From positions 1 through 54,814 of the forward strand of contig NZ_BOOJ01000080.1 of the NCBI RefSeq assembly GCF_016863175.1: DNA of 54,814 nucleotides. Direction: 5' to 3'. Numbering within the stretch: position 1 is the first letter of the stretch; the number at the start of each line of letters is the position of its first letter. Below are positions 41,658-50,619 of this stretch, in pieces. The translations under genes and the position numbers were made by a program. The notes under the pieces are model-generated. The model did no database searches, was not told the origin of the DNA, and saw only the letters and a program-made list of their open reading frames with translations. This DNA comes from Paraplanobispora siamensis (GTDB lineage Bacteria > Actinomycetota > Actinomycetes > Streptosporangiales > Streptosporangiaceae).

Positions 41658-43394
41658 GTGCGCAAGTCCATCGCCACCGTGTCGGTGAGCGGCACTCTGA
41701 CCGAGAAGCTGGAGGCGGTCGCCGCCGCCGGGTTCGACGGTGTGGAGATCTTCGAGAACGACCTGCTGACCTGCCCCCTGCCGCCGGAGGAGATCCGGTC
41801 GCGCGCCGCGGACCTCGGCCTGACGATCGAGATGTACCAGCCGTTCCGCGACTTCGAGGCCATGCCGGAGCTGGATCTGCGCCGGGCGGAGCGCAAGTTC
41901 CAGCTCATGGAGCGGCTGGGCGCCGGCCTGCTGCTGGTCTGCTCCAACGTCTCCCCCCGCGCCGTCGACGACGACGATCTGGCCGCGGAGCAGCTGCGGC
42001 TGCTGGCCGAGCGGGCGGCTGGGCACGGCATCCGCATCGCCTACGAGGCGCTGGCCTGGGGCCGGTACGTGAACGAGTATCTGCACTCCTGGCGGATCGT
42101 GCGCATGGCCGACCACCCGAACCTCGGGGTCTGCCTGGACAGCTTCCACATCCTCTCGCGCGGCTCCGACCCCATCGGCATCGAGGCGATCCCGGGCGAG
42201 AAGATCTTCTTCCTGCAGCTGGCCGACGCGCCGCTGCTGGCCATGGACGTGCTGCAGTGGAGCCGCCACTACCGCTGCTTCCCCGGGCAGGGGAGCTTCG
42301 ACGTGGCCGGGCTCCTCACCCACGTGCGGAACGCCGGATACACCGGGCCGCTGTCCCTGGAGGTCTTCAACGACCACTTCCGCCAGGCCGACGCGCACCG
42401 GACCGCCGTGGACGCGATGCGCTCGCTGGTCGCCCTGGAGGGCTCCGCCCACCCCGCCGAGCCGCCCACCGGCTTCGCCTTCGCCGAGCTGGCCGCCCCG
42501 CGGGACCCGGCCGGGCTGCGCGACCTGCTCACCGCCCTGGGGTTCGCCCGATCGGGCGCGCACGGCAGCAAACCCGTGGAGCTGTGGGAGCAGGGCCGGG
42601 CGCGGCTGCTGCTGAACCGCACGGGCGAGGAGGCCGCGCTGGCCGCGATCGGGCTGGAGAGCCCCGAGCCCGCCGACGCCGTCAAGCGCGCCGAGTCGCT
42701 GCTGGCGCCGGTGCTGCCGCGGGAGCGCGCGCCGCGGGAGGCGCCGCTGGACGCGATCGCCGCCCCGGACGCCACGCAGATCTTCCTGTGCCGCACGGCG
42801 CAGCCGTACGGCTGGCGCGAGGACTTCACGCAGGACGGGCCGGCGGCCGGGCCCGCCGCGGGCGGGATCACCCACCTCGACCACGTCGCGCTCGCCCAGC
42901 CCTGGCACTACTTCGACGAGGCCGAGCTGTTCTACCGCAGCGTGCTGGGCCTCACCCCGCAGGAGAGCCTCGAGTTCCCGGACCCGTACGGCCTGCTGCG
43001 CAGCAAGGCGATGACCGGCCCGGCGGGCGGGCCGCGCATGGTGCTCAACGTCGCCCAGGTGGGCGCCGGGCAGGCCCCGTCCCAGCACGTCGCCCTGGCC
43101 TGCGACGACATCCTGGCGATCGCCCGCAGGCTCCGGGCCGAGCGCCCGGACCTGCTGCTGCCCATCCCCGGCAACTACTACGACGACCTGGAGGCCCGGC
43201 ACGAGGTCGACCCCGCGCTGCGCGAGCTGGGCGTGCTGTACGACAGGGACGAGGACGGCGAGTTCCTGCACCTCTACACGATCACCGTGGGCCGGGTCTT
43301 CTTCGAGGTCGTCCAGCGGGTGGGCGGCTACCACGGGTACGGCGCCGTCAACGCGCCCGTCCGTCTCGCCGTACAGCACGCACACGCTCACTAA
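41658..43394 (+). CDS. qsuB: 3-dehydroshikimate dehydratase fused to HPPD-like domain (QsuB)
   Basis: The 578-residue protein has two parts. Residues 1-265 form a xylose-isomerase-like barrel with the divalent-metal residues Glu130, Asp161, Gln187 and Glu235 visible; by memory these equal the metal ligands of the QuiC1 enzymes at offset four. Residues about 270-578 form a vicinal-oxygen-chelate (4-hydroxyphenylpyruvate dioxygenase-like) domain with HLDHVAL, SQHVALACDD and FFEVVQRVGGYHGYG metal ligands. The protein converts 3-dehydroshikimate to protocatechuate. The C-terminal domain's role is debated. The start is GTG, with AGGGAGGGAAC upstream. It is in an operon with qsuD; the next gene is a TetR regulator. 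Confidence 0.9.
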   Translation: MRKSIATVSVSGTLTEKLEAVAAAGFDGVEIFENDLLTCPLPPEEIRSRAADLGLTIEMYQPFRDFEAMPELDLRRAERKFQLMERLGAGLLLVCSNVSPRAVDDDDLAAEQLRLLAERAAGHGIRIAYEALAWGRYVNEYLHSWRIVRMADHPNLGVCLDSFHILSRGSDPIGIEAIPGEKIFFLQLADAPLLAMDVLQWSRHYRCFPGQGSFDVAGLLTHVRNAGYTGPLSLEVFNDHFRQADAHRTAVDAMRSLVALEGSAHPAEPPTGFAFAELAAPRDPAGLRDLLTALGFARSGAHGSKPVELWEQGRARLLLNRTGEEAALAAIGLESPEPADAVKRAESLLAPVLPRERAPREAPLDAIAAPDATQIFLCRTAQPYGWREDFTQDGPAAGPAAGGITHLDHVALAQPWHYFDEAELFYRSVLGLTPQESLEFPDPYGLLRSKAMTGPAGGPRMVLNVAQVGAGQAPSQHVALACDDILAIARRLRAERPDLLLPIPGNYYDDLEARHEVDPALRELGVLYDRDEDGEFLHLYTITVGRVFFEVVQRVGGYHGYGAVNAPVRLAVQHAHAH

Positions 43395-43403
43395 GATGGA
43401 CGA

Positions 43404-44084
43404 ATGACCTCTCAGCCCGCCGCCGCGGAACGGCAACGTGACGCCGACCGCACCAAGGCGGAGATCCTGGAGGTCGCCCGGCGGGAGTTCGCGCGTCGCG
43501 GATACGCCGGGGCGCGCGTGGACGAGATCGCCGATCTCATGCGCACCACCAAGCGCATGATCTACTACTACTTCGGCAGCAAGGAACAGCTCTACATCGC
43601 GGTCCTGGAGCAGGCCTACACCGAGGTCCGCGAGGCCGAGCGGCTGGTCGACGTGGAGCACCTGGCCCCCGTCGAGGCCATCCGCACGCTGGCCGAGCTC
43701 ACCTTCGACCACCACGACGCGCACCGCGAGTTCATCAAGCTCGTCGCGATCGAGAACATCCACCAGGCCGAGCACATCCGCAAGTCCGAGGTGCTGGCCA
43801 ACCTCGGCACCCCGGTGCTCGACCTCATCGGCCGCATCCTTCGGGCCGGCACGGCGAGCGGCGACTTCGTCACCGAGGCCGACGCCATCGACGTGCACAT
43901 GATGATCAGCTCGTTCTGCTTCTTCCGCGTGGCCAACCAGCACACCTTCGGCGCCCTCTTCGGCCGCGACATGGCCGCCCAGGAGCACCGCGACAGACTG
44001 CGCCGGATGGTCGGCGAGATGGTGGTGGCCTACCTCCGCGGAGCCGGTTCGCCGGATCATCCGCCGGATCAAGGGTCACGATAG
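43404..44084 (+). CDS. TetR-family regulator of the quinate/shikimate locus
   Basis: The 226-residue protein has a TetR helix-turn-helix (about 18-65: AEILEVARREFARRGYAGARVDEIADLM, KRMIYYYFGSKEQLY). An extended ligand-binding domain includes the REFIKLVAIEN and MISSFCFFRVANQHTFG stretches. It starts nine bases after the QsuB stop, so it is the last gene of the operon and may control its own expression. The operators at 40635-40747 fit a TetR dimer pair. The inducer may be quinate, shikimate or protocatechuate; this is inference. Confidence 0.88.
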   Translation: MTSQPAAAERQRDADRTKAEILEVARREFARRGYAGARVDEIADLMRTTKRMIYYYFGSKEQLYIAVLEQAYTEVREAERLVDVEHLAPVEAIRTLAELTFDHHDAHREFIKLVAIENIHQAEHIRKSEVLANLGTPVLDLIGRILRAGTASGDFVTEADAIDVHMMISSFCFFRVANQHTFGALFGRDMAAQEHRDRLRRMVGEMVVAYLRGAGSPDHPPDQGSR

Positions 44085-44104
44085 ACGCGCCGCCCTCGGC
44101 GTCC

Positions 44105-44124
44105 CATCCTCCGAACGGAGGATG
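44105..44124 (+). terminator. Hairpin after the TetR gene
   Basis: Nine-base perfect arms CATCCTCCG / CGGAGGATG with an AA centre, 21 bases past the stop. A very short loop makes an operator an alternative reading. Confidence 0.45.
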
Positions 44125-44196
44125 CCGGCCGTCGTCCGTCCGCCGCCGACATGCGCCCTGCCGCGCGATTCGGAGACCGGGGCCCTCCTCGCACAC

Positions 44197-44214
44197 TCGG
44201 TGGGAACTCACCGA
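44197..44214 (+). promoter_or_regulatory. Hairpin just before the DUF418 ribosome site
   Basis: TCGGTG and CACCGA are complementary arms around GGAACT. They lie immediately upstream of GAGGAGG and the ATG at 44229, so a leader structure or operator could act here. Confidence 0.35.
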
Positions 44215-44228
44215 ACCGAGGAGGGAAC

Positions 44229-45371
44229 ATGGTCGCCACCCTGGGACTGCGCCCGGTCGGAGAGGGCGAGCGCCAGCTCGCCCCCGACCTCGCCAGAGGA
44301 GTCATGCTGGCGCTGATCGCCGTGGCCAACTCCGCGATCTACCTGTACGGCCGGCCGTACGGCATCCGGCAGCACATCATCGAGCACGACCTGCCGGACC
44401 GGACGGCGGCGGCCCTGAGCATGGCGTTCGTGGACGGGCGGGCCTACCCGATGTTCGCCGCGCTGTTCGGCTACGGCATGGTGCAGATCTGGAACCGGCG
44501 GCGGGACGACGTCGAGGGACGGCGGGTCCTGAAGCGGCGGAGCCTGTGGCTGCTCGCGTTCGGGGCGGTCCACGCCGTGCTGCTGTTCTCCGGGGACGTG
44601 CTCGGGGTCTACGGCCTGCTCGGGCTCGCGACAGTCCGGCTGCTGCGGGTGCGCGACCGGACCCTGCTGGTCCTCGCCGGAGTCTGGCTCGTCCCCGTCG
44701 CCCTGCTGTCCGCCCTGGCCTACAACACGCCCCAGGCCACGTACCAGCGGACCATCTTCTGGTCGTACGCGGTGGAGGACCCGCTGACGGCGCTGGCGCT
44801 GCGGCCGATCGAGTGGGTGATGACCCCGGTCGGGATGGCGGGCGTGTTCACCGCCGGGCTCGTGGGCGTCTGGGCGGGGCGGCGGGAGCTGCTGGCCGTA
44901 CCGGACGCGCTGGTACGGCGGGCCGCGGTGTGGGGACCGGTCACCGGGGTGCTCGGCGGGCTGCCCCTGGCCCTGACCGCGACCGGGTTCCTCGAGGCGG
45001 GCGAGCCCGCCGCGCTGATGGCGCTCAACGCCGTCCACATGGTCTCGGGCATCGCCGCCGGCCTGGGGTACGCGGCGCTGATCGCCCTGCTCGCGCAGCG
45101 GATCGGGACGCGGCGCGGCCCGCTGGTGACCGCGCTGTCGGCCTGCGGCCAGCGCTCGATGACGAGTTATCTTCTCCAGTCCGTGGCCTTCGTGGCGCTT
45201 CTGCCCCCTTATACGATCGGGCTCGGCGGGTGGCTGGGATCGGCCGCCACGGTCGCGCTGGCCCTGGGCACGTGGGCCGCGACGGTGGTCGTGGCCGAGT
45301 CCATGCGCAGGGCAGGAGTGCGCGGGCCCGCCGAGACGCTGCTGCGGCGTCTGGCCTATCCGCGCGGCTGA
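44229..45371 (+). CDS. DUF418-type multi-pass membrane protein
   Basis: The 380-residue protein has around ten hydrophobic spans and DUF418 hallmarks. These include the N-terminal PDLARGVMLALIAVANS, the central FAALFGYGMVQIWNRR, and the terminal SACGQRSMTSYLLQS. The family is membrane-embedded and of unknown activity; resemblance to acyltransferase or heparan-alpha-glucosaminide-type folds is noted in the literature. The ATG at 44229 follows GAGGAGGGAAC. A two-component pair starts 14 bases downstream and probably shares its message, suggesting the kinase senses a signal linked to this protein or to the envelope. Confidence 0.85.
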   Translation: MVATLGLRPVGEGERQLAPDLARGVMLALIAVANSAIYLYGRPYGIRQHIIEHDLPDRTAAALSMAFVDGRAYPMFAALFGYGMVQIWNRRRDDVEGRRVLKRRSLWLLAFGAVHAVLLFSGDVLGVYGLLGLATVRLLRVRDRTLLVLAGVWLVPVALLSALAYNTPQATYQRTIFWSYAVEDPLTALALRPIEWVMTPVGMAGVFTAGLVGVWAGRRELLAVPDALVRRAAVWGPVTGVLGGLPLALTATGFLEAGEPAALMALNAVHMVSGIAAGLGYAALIALLAQRIGTRRGPLVTALSACGQRSMTSYLLQSVAFVALLPPYTIGLGGWLGSAATVALALGTWAATVVVAESMRRAGVRGPAETLLRRLAYPRG

Positions 45372-45384
45372 GAGCGAGGACGGC

Positions 45385-46629
45385 ATGCTGCGGGTCCGCG
45401 ACTGGGACAGGGCGTGGCGCACCCTGTTGCCGGTCCTCCTGGGAGTGGCGGCCCTGATCGCGGTGGCCGACTCGTCGGTGCCGTGGCGCGAGCGGGCCGT
45501 CACGGTCGCGCTGGCCGCCGCCGTGGGGGTGTGGCACTGGTGGATGGTGCTGGCGCACCCCCGCTGGCCGGAGCGGGCGCTGGTGCCGATGGCGGTCTAC
45601 TTCACCGTGCTCACCGTGCTGACGTGGGTGCTGTTCTCGCGTCATCCGGCGTACGGGCTCCTGGTGCTCGCCTGCTTCCCCACGGCCTTCGCGACGCTTC
45701 CCGGCCGGTACGCCTACCTGGGGGTGGCCGCCACGGCGATCGTCATCGTGGGCGGCCCGCTCGCCCTTCTGCAGGCCGGTGATCCCTGGCCGATCGCGTC
45801 GGCGCTCACCGGAGCGGTGCTGGCGGCGTTCATCGGCTGGAGCATCAGGGCGATGGAGGCCGAGGTCAGACGCCGGCACGCCGCCAACCGGGCACTGGAG
45901 AGCGCCAATCAGGCGTTGGAGAGCGCGAACTCCCGCCTGGCCCAGCTCGGAGAGGAGAACGCCGAGCTGCAGGGCAGGCTGCTGGCCGCGGCGCGCCAGA
46001 CCGGCGTCGCCGGAGAACGCGGCCGGCTGGCGAGGGAGATCCACGACACCGTCGCCCAGGGTCTGGCCGGCATCGTCACCCAGCTCGAAGCCGCCGAGGA
46101 GGTCGCGAACGACGCCGAGACGGTACGGCGCCGCCTGGCCGTCGCGCGGAAACTGGCCAGGGAGAGCCTGGCCGAGGTCCGCCGCTCCCTGGACGACCTG
46201 CGCCCCGGGCCGCTGGCGGAGACGAAGCTGCCCGAGGCGCTGTCGGAGCTGGTGTCCGGCTGGAGCGCCGCGAACGAGCTGCCCGCCACGCTCACCGTCA
46301 CCGGCACCGCCCGGCTGCTGCACCCCGAGGTCGAGGTGGCCCTGTACCGGGCCGTGCAGGAGGCGCTGGCCAACGTGGCCCGGCACGCCGGGGCCGGCAA
46401 GGTCGGCGTCACCCTGTCGTACATGGAGGATGTGGTGGCGGCCGACATCCGGGACGATGGGGTGGGATTCACCCCGTCCCAAACGGGCGGGGGAGGCTTC
46501 GGGCTCACCGCCATGCGCCAGCGGGTCGTCAGGCTCGCCGGGAACGTCGAGGTGGAGTCCGCGCCCGGTCAGGGCACCGCGATCAGTGTGACGGTCCCCG
46601 CGATCCCCGCGGCGGCCGGACGGAGGTGA
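45385..46629 (+). CDS. NarL/DesK-type sensor histidine kinase
   Basis: The 414-residue protein has an N-terminal membrane sensor of about five or six spans (residues 12-150), a coiled coil (about 155-195), and a HisKA_3 dimerisation domain with His220 in REIHDTVAQGL. An HATPase domain follows (about 310-405; ALANVARHAGA, DDGVGF, GFGLTAMRQRV). It autophosphorylates on His220 and passes phosphate to the response regulator encoded two bases after it. The ATG is preceded by GAGAGCGAGGACGGC. The signal is not known; the sensor resembles that of DesK-like membrane-state sensors. Confidence 0.92.
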   Translation: MLRVRDWDRAWRTLLPVLLGVAALIAVADSSVPWRERAVTVALAAAVGVWHWWMVLAHPRWPERALVPMAVYFTVLTVLTWVLFSRHPAYGLLVLACFPTAFATLPGRYAYLGVAATAIVIVGGPLALLQAGDPWPIASALTGAVLAAFIGWSIRAMEAEVRRRHAANRALESANQALESANSRLAQLGEENAELQGRLLAAARQTGVAGERGRLAREIHDTVAQGLAGIVTQLEAAEEVANDAETVRRRLAVARKLARESLAEVRRSLDDLRPGPLAETKLPEALSELVSGWSAANELPATLTVTGTARLLHPEVEVALYRAVQEALANVARHAGAGKVGVTLSYMEDVVAADIRDDGVGFTPSQTGGGGFGLTAMRQRVVRLAGNVEVESAPGQGTAISVTVPAIPAAAGRR

Positions 46630-46630
46630 C

Positions 46631-47254
46631 GTGAACGTACGGCTGGTGATCGTGGACGACCACCCCGTCGTACGCGACGGCCTGCGCGGCATGTTCGTCG
46701 AGCAGGCCGACCTGGAGGTCGTGGGCGAGGCGGAGGACGGGGAGCGCGGGCTCGCCGTGGCCGCACGGGAGCGCCCCGACGTCGTGCTGACCGACCTGCA
46801 CATGCCCGGCCTCGGGGGAGCGGACTTCATCCGGCTGCTGGCCGAGCGGGTGCCGTCGGCCCGCGTGCTGGTCCTGACCACCTACGACGGCGACGACGAC
46901 GTGCTGCCCGCGCTGACCGCGGGCGCGGTCGGCTATCTGCTCAAGGACTCCCCGCGCGACGAGGTCTTCCGCGCGGTGCGCGCGGCGGCGGTGGGAGAGA
47001 CGGTGCTGTCCCCGTCGGTGGCCGCCCGCGTGCTCAACCGGGTCCGCACGCCCGCCCCCGCCGAACTGAGCGAGCGAGAACGGGCCGTGCTCGGCCTGGT
47101 CGCGCGGGGCTGCACCAACAAGGAGGCGGCCGCGGAGCTGTTCATCAGCGAGACGACGGTCAAGACCCACCTGGCGCACATCTACACGAAACTGGGCGTC
47201 TCCGACCGGGCCTCAGCCGTGGCGACCGCCTACAGCCGCGGCCTGCTGCCCTGA
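46631..47254 (+). CDS. NarL/FixJ-type response regulator
   Basis: The 207-residue protein has a receiver domain (1-120) with Asp9, Asp10 and the phospho-acceptor Asp55 in LTDLHMPG. A LuxR-type helix-turn-helix covers about 140-200 (LSERERAVLGLVARGCTNKEAAAELFISETTVKTH in parts). The GTG start lies two bases after the kinase stop, with GGAGG overlapping the end of the kinase gene, so synthesis is coupled. It should bind promoter DNA as a phospho-dimer. The targets may include the DUF418 gene upstream. Confidence 0.93.
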   Translation: MNVRLVIVDDHPVVRDGLRGMFVEQADLEVVGEAEDGERGLAVAARERPDVVLTDLHMPGLGGADFIRLLAERVPSARVLVLTTYDGDDDVLPALTAGAVGYLLKDSPRDEVFRAVRAAAVGETVLSPSVAARVLNRVRTPAPAELSERERAVLGLVARGCTNKEAAAELFISETTVKTHLAHIYTKLGVSDRASAVATAYSRGLLP

Positions 47255-47376
47255 CACACCGGGGAGACCGCCGGCCGGGCTGTTTTCCGAGTTCCGGTGA
47301 TCGTCACGACGGAGAAGTTAGGCTTTCCTTGATCAAAGAGGCTGTCTCCTGAGAGACGGACCGGAGGCATCCATCC

Positions 47377-50300
47377 GTGGACGACACACCTGTTGTGGGT
47401 CTGTACGACTCTCTACTCACCCGGCGGCTCTCCCAGCGCGTGGACTCCTGGCGCAGGTCAGGCCATCTCGTGGAGATCTCCGAGGCCGACAGGGAAGAAG
47501 CGGCCCATCTGCTCGGCCGGTTCATCGGGGAGACAGCCGCCCGGGCGCTCGCAACGCTCAGGACCCCCGAGGAGCAGGTGGAGCTGGCCAACCGACTCCT
47601 GCACCGGCTGGCCGACCCCGAGATCGTCGAAGGCGGCCCGAGCAGACTGCTCTCGGTCGTCAGGGACACGCCCGGTGCGGTCTCCCCCGACCGGCCGCTG
47701 ACCTCGCTGTCCGAGGCGGCGCTGCTCACCAACGCCCGCGAGGATCCGAACCTGGCGCACGAGCTGGCGACCGAGCTGGCCAGCGCCGACCGGGTCGACC
47801 TGCTGTGCGCGTTCGTCAAATGGTCCGGGCTGCGCATCCTGGAGCAACCGCTGGCTGAACTGCGCCGCCGGGGTGTCCGGCTGCGGGTCATCACCACCAC
47901 CTACATGGGCGCGACCGAACGGCGTGCGCTGGACCGGCTGGTACGCGACTTCGGGGCCGAGGTCCGGATCAGCTACGAGCAGCACTCGACCCGCCTGCAC
48001 GCCAAGGCTTGGCTGCTGCGCCGCCGTACCGGCTTCGACACCGCCTACGTCGGCAGCTCCAACCTCTCGCGCGCAGCCCTGCTGGACGGCCTGGAGTGGA
48101 ACGTCCGCCTGTCGTCGGTGACCACCCCGCGGCTGCTGGACAAGTTCGAGGGTACTTTCGACTCCTACTGGAACCGGCCGGAGTTCGAACCGTACGACCC
48201 GGAAACCGACGGAGGCCGCCTCGACGAGGCGCTGTTCCGCTCGAAGGCCGGTGAGCGGCTCTTCGACATCCCCGCGCTGGTTCCCCACCCCTTCCCGCAC
48301 CAGCGGGAGATGCTGGAGGACCTCGGCGTCGAGCGGACCGTGCACGACCGGCACCGCAACCTGCTGGTGGCGGCCACCGGGACCGGCAAGACGGTGGTGG
48401 CCGCCTTCGACTACCGCAACCTGCAGCAACACCTCGGGCGTCAGCCGTCCCTGCTGTTCGTCGCACATCGCCAGGAGATCCTCCGGCAGGCGCTCCGGAC
48501 CTACCGGCAGGTGCTGGCCGTACCCGACTTCGGTGAGCTCCACGTCGGAGACGAGCGGTCCCGGCACTGGCGGCACGTGTTCGCCTCGGTCCAGTCACTC
48601 ACCTCCCGGGGCATCGATACCTTCGATCCCGGTCACTTCGACGTCGTGGTCATCGACGAGTTCCACCACGCCGCCGCACGCACCTACAGAAAGATCATCG
48701 ATCACCTCAGGCCGAAGGAACTGCTCGGGCTCACCGCCACCCCCGAACGGGCCGACGGTACCTGGGTGCAGGACGAGTTCTTCGGCGGGCGCATCGCCTC
48801 CGAGCTGCGGTTGTGGGACGCACTGGACGCCGACCTGCTCTGCCCGTTCCACTACTTCGGGATCAACGACGAGACCGATCTCAGCGGAGTGAAGTGGTCT
48901 CGGGGCTCCTACGACAGCCGTGAACTCGATGACGTACTCACCGGCGACACCGCTCGCGCTCGACTGGTGTTCAATGCCTTGCGGGACAAGGTCGGAGACA
49001 TGGCCGCAGTCCGCGGCCTGGGATTCTGCGTCTCGGTACGGCACGCGCACTTCATGGTGGACTTCTTCACCTCGGCCGGTCTGAAGTCGCTGGCCGTGGA
49101 CGGGACGACCGATGACGCTTCCCGCAGGGCCGCATTGAAGGCGCTACGGGACGGAGAGGTCACGTTCCTGTTCGCGGTGGATCTGTTCAACGAAGGGCTG
49201 GACGTCCCCGACGTCAACACGCTGCTCCTGCTCCGGCCCACCGAGAGCGCGACCGTATTCCTCCAGCAGCTCGGCCGCGGGCTGCGCCGTACTCCTGACA
49301 AGGATGTGCTGACGGTACTGGACTTCGTCGGCCAGCACCGCAAGGAGTACCGGTTCGGAAACCGGTTCCAGGTGCTGACCGGGTTCGCCCGCGGGCGCCT
49401 GAAGGGGCAGGTGGAGAACAACTTCCCGCTGCTGCCGTCGGGCTGCCAGATCGTCCTGGACCGGGTCACCAAGGACCGCCTGCTCGCCGAGCTCAAGATC
49501 CATCTCAGCGCCACGGTCCCCATGCTCACCCAGGAGATCCGTTCCTGCGCGGAGACCTCCCTCATCGCCTATCTCGAGGCCAGCGGGCGTGACATCGGCG
49601 ACCTCTACCGCAACCGGCGCTACTGGACCGACCTGCTGCGCCGCGCCGGACTCCTCGGCACGGAGGCGTCTCCGGTGGAGGAGGCGTTCGGCCGCCGGGT
49701 GCGTTCCCTCCTCCACGTGGACGACCATCGCAGGGCCGAGGCCTACGCCAGGCTGCTTCGTCCCGACGGTCCGAGCTACAGCGAGTGCTCCCCGGCCGAC
49801 CAGGCATTCGCCCGGATGTTGTTCTTCTCGTTCTGGCGCGACGGCGGCGGCTTCGGTTCCTATGACGAGGCCCTCGTACGGCTGCGCGCGGAGACCGCGC
49901 TGTGCGAGGAGATCCGGGAAGTGCTCACCTACGGGATCGAGCGCCCGCGTTACGTGACCAAGTCCCTGCCCGAACCACTGGGCCGCGTGCCGCTCGCGGT
50001 CAACGCCCGTTACTCGGCCGACGAGATCCTCGCGGCCCTCGGCTGGGCGGGGTTGGACGGCTCCATGCCGTCGACCATGCGTGAAGGCGTCGCGTGGAGC
50101 CCGGTCACGCGATGCGATGCGCTCCTCGTCACCCTCCACAAGAACGAGAAGGAGTTCTCCCCGCAGACCATGTACCGGGACTTCGCGCTCACTCCGACTC
50201 TGTTCCACTGGGAATCCCAGCACCGCACGGGCGCACGGTCCACGACAGGCCTGCGTTACCAGAACCACGAACGTGAGGGCAGCCACATCCTGCTGTTCAC

Positions 50301-50463
50301 CCGGGAACGCAAGGAGAACGAGAACCGCCATCCCGAACCGTTCGTCTTCCACGGGACGGCGCGCTATGTGGAGCATCAGGGCGAACGCCCCATGGCCATC
50401 ACCTGGCGGCTGGACGAGGAGATGCCCGCCGACCTGTTCCGCCGCGCCGCCATCGCGGGGTGA
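47377..50463 (+). CDS. PLD-domain SF2 helicase with DUF3427-type C-terminus
   Basis: The 1028-residue protein has, in order: an unassigned N-terminal part (1-115), a phospholipase-D-like nuclease domain (about 120-265; His208-x-Lys210 and GSSNLS), an SF2 helicase, and a long C-terminal half (about 680-1028) like DUF3427. Helicase motifs are ATGTGKT at 333-339, DEFH at 427-430, LTATPE near 452, and QQLGRGLRR as motif VI. PLD-helicase-DUF3427 fusions are common in bacterial immunity islands. The protein should translocate on DNA and cut or process it. The GTG start has GGAGG nine bases upstream. It is convergent with a restriction endonuclease gene; whether the two work together is inference. 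Confidence 0.9.
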   Translation: MDDTPVVGLYDSLLTRRLSQRVDSWRRSGHLVEISEADREEAAHLLGRFIGETAARALATLRTPEEQVELANRLLHRLADPEIVEGGPSRLLSVVRDTPGAVSPDRPLTSLSEAALLTNAREDPNLAHELATELASADRVDLLCAFVKWSGLRILEQPLAELRRRGVRLRVITTTYMGATERRALDRLVRDFGAEVRISYEQHSTRLHAKAWLLRRRTGFDTAYVGSSNLSRAALLDGLEWNVRLSSVTTPRLLDKFEGTFDSYWNRPEFEPYDPETDGGRLDEALFRSKAGERLFDIPALVPHPFPHQREMLEDLGVERTVHDRHRNLLVAATGTGKTVVAAFDYRNLQQHLGRQPSLLFVAHRQEILRQALRTYRQVLAVPDFGELHVGDERSRHWRHVFASVQSLTSRGIDTFDPGHFDVVVIDEFHHAAARTYRKIIDHLRPKELLGLTATPERADGTWVQDEFFGGRIASELRLWDALDADLLCPFHYFGINDETDLSGVKWSRGSYDSRELDDVLTGDTARARLVFNALRDKVGDMAAVRGLGFCVSVRHAHFMVDFFTSAGLKSLAVDGTTDDASRRAALKALRDGEVTFLFAVDLFNEGLDVPDVNTLLLLRPTESATVFLQQLGRGLRRTPDKDVLTVLDFVGQHRKEYRFGNRFQVLTGFARGRLKGQVENNFPLLPSGCQIVLDRVTKDRLLAELKIHLSATVPMLTQEIRSCAETSLIAYLEASGRDIGDLYRNRRYWTDLLRRAGLLGTEASPVEEAFGRRVRSLLHVDDHRRAEAYARLLRPDGPSYSECSPADQAFARMLFFSFWRDGGGFGSYDEALVRLRAETALCEEIREVLTYGIERPRYVTKSLPEPLGRVPLAVNARYSADEILAALGWAGLDGSMPSTMREGVAWSPVTRCDALLVTLHKNEKEFSPQTMYRDFALTPTLFHWESQHRTGARSTTGLRYQNHEREGSHILLFTRERKENENRHPEPFVFHGTARYVEHQGERPMAITWRLDEEMPADLFRRAAIAG

Positions 50464-50619
50464 CAGGGATCTCCCATCCTGGCGGGATGCCCGACTGTGG
50501 TCGGCCGGCGGGGTGCCTGCCTTGGCAGATCAGGGCAGGCGACCGAATAGGACGGGTTGGTACTCGTGGTTTCGCAGATAGGTGTGGGCGGTTCGACGTG
50601 GAGGCGTTCGGGATGGATT

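Noticed and set aside
41583-44072. Very long minus-strand open frame opposite qsuB and the TetR gene
   Set aside because: Composition is low-complexity and the forward strand carries complete enzyme motifs.
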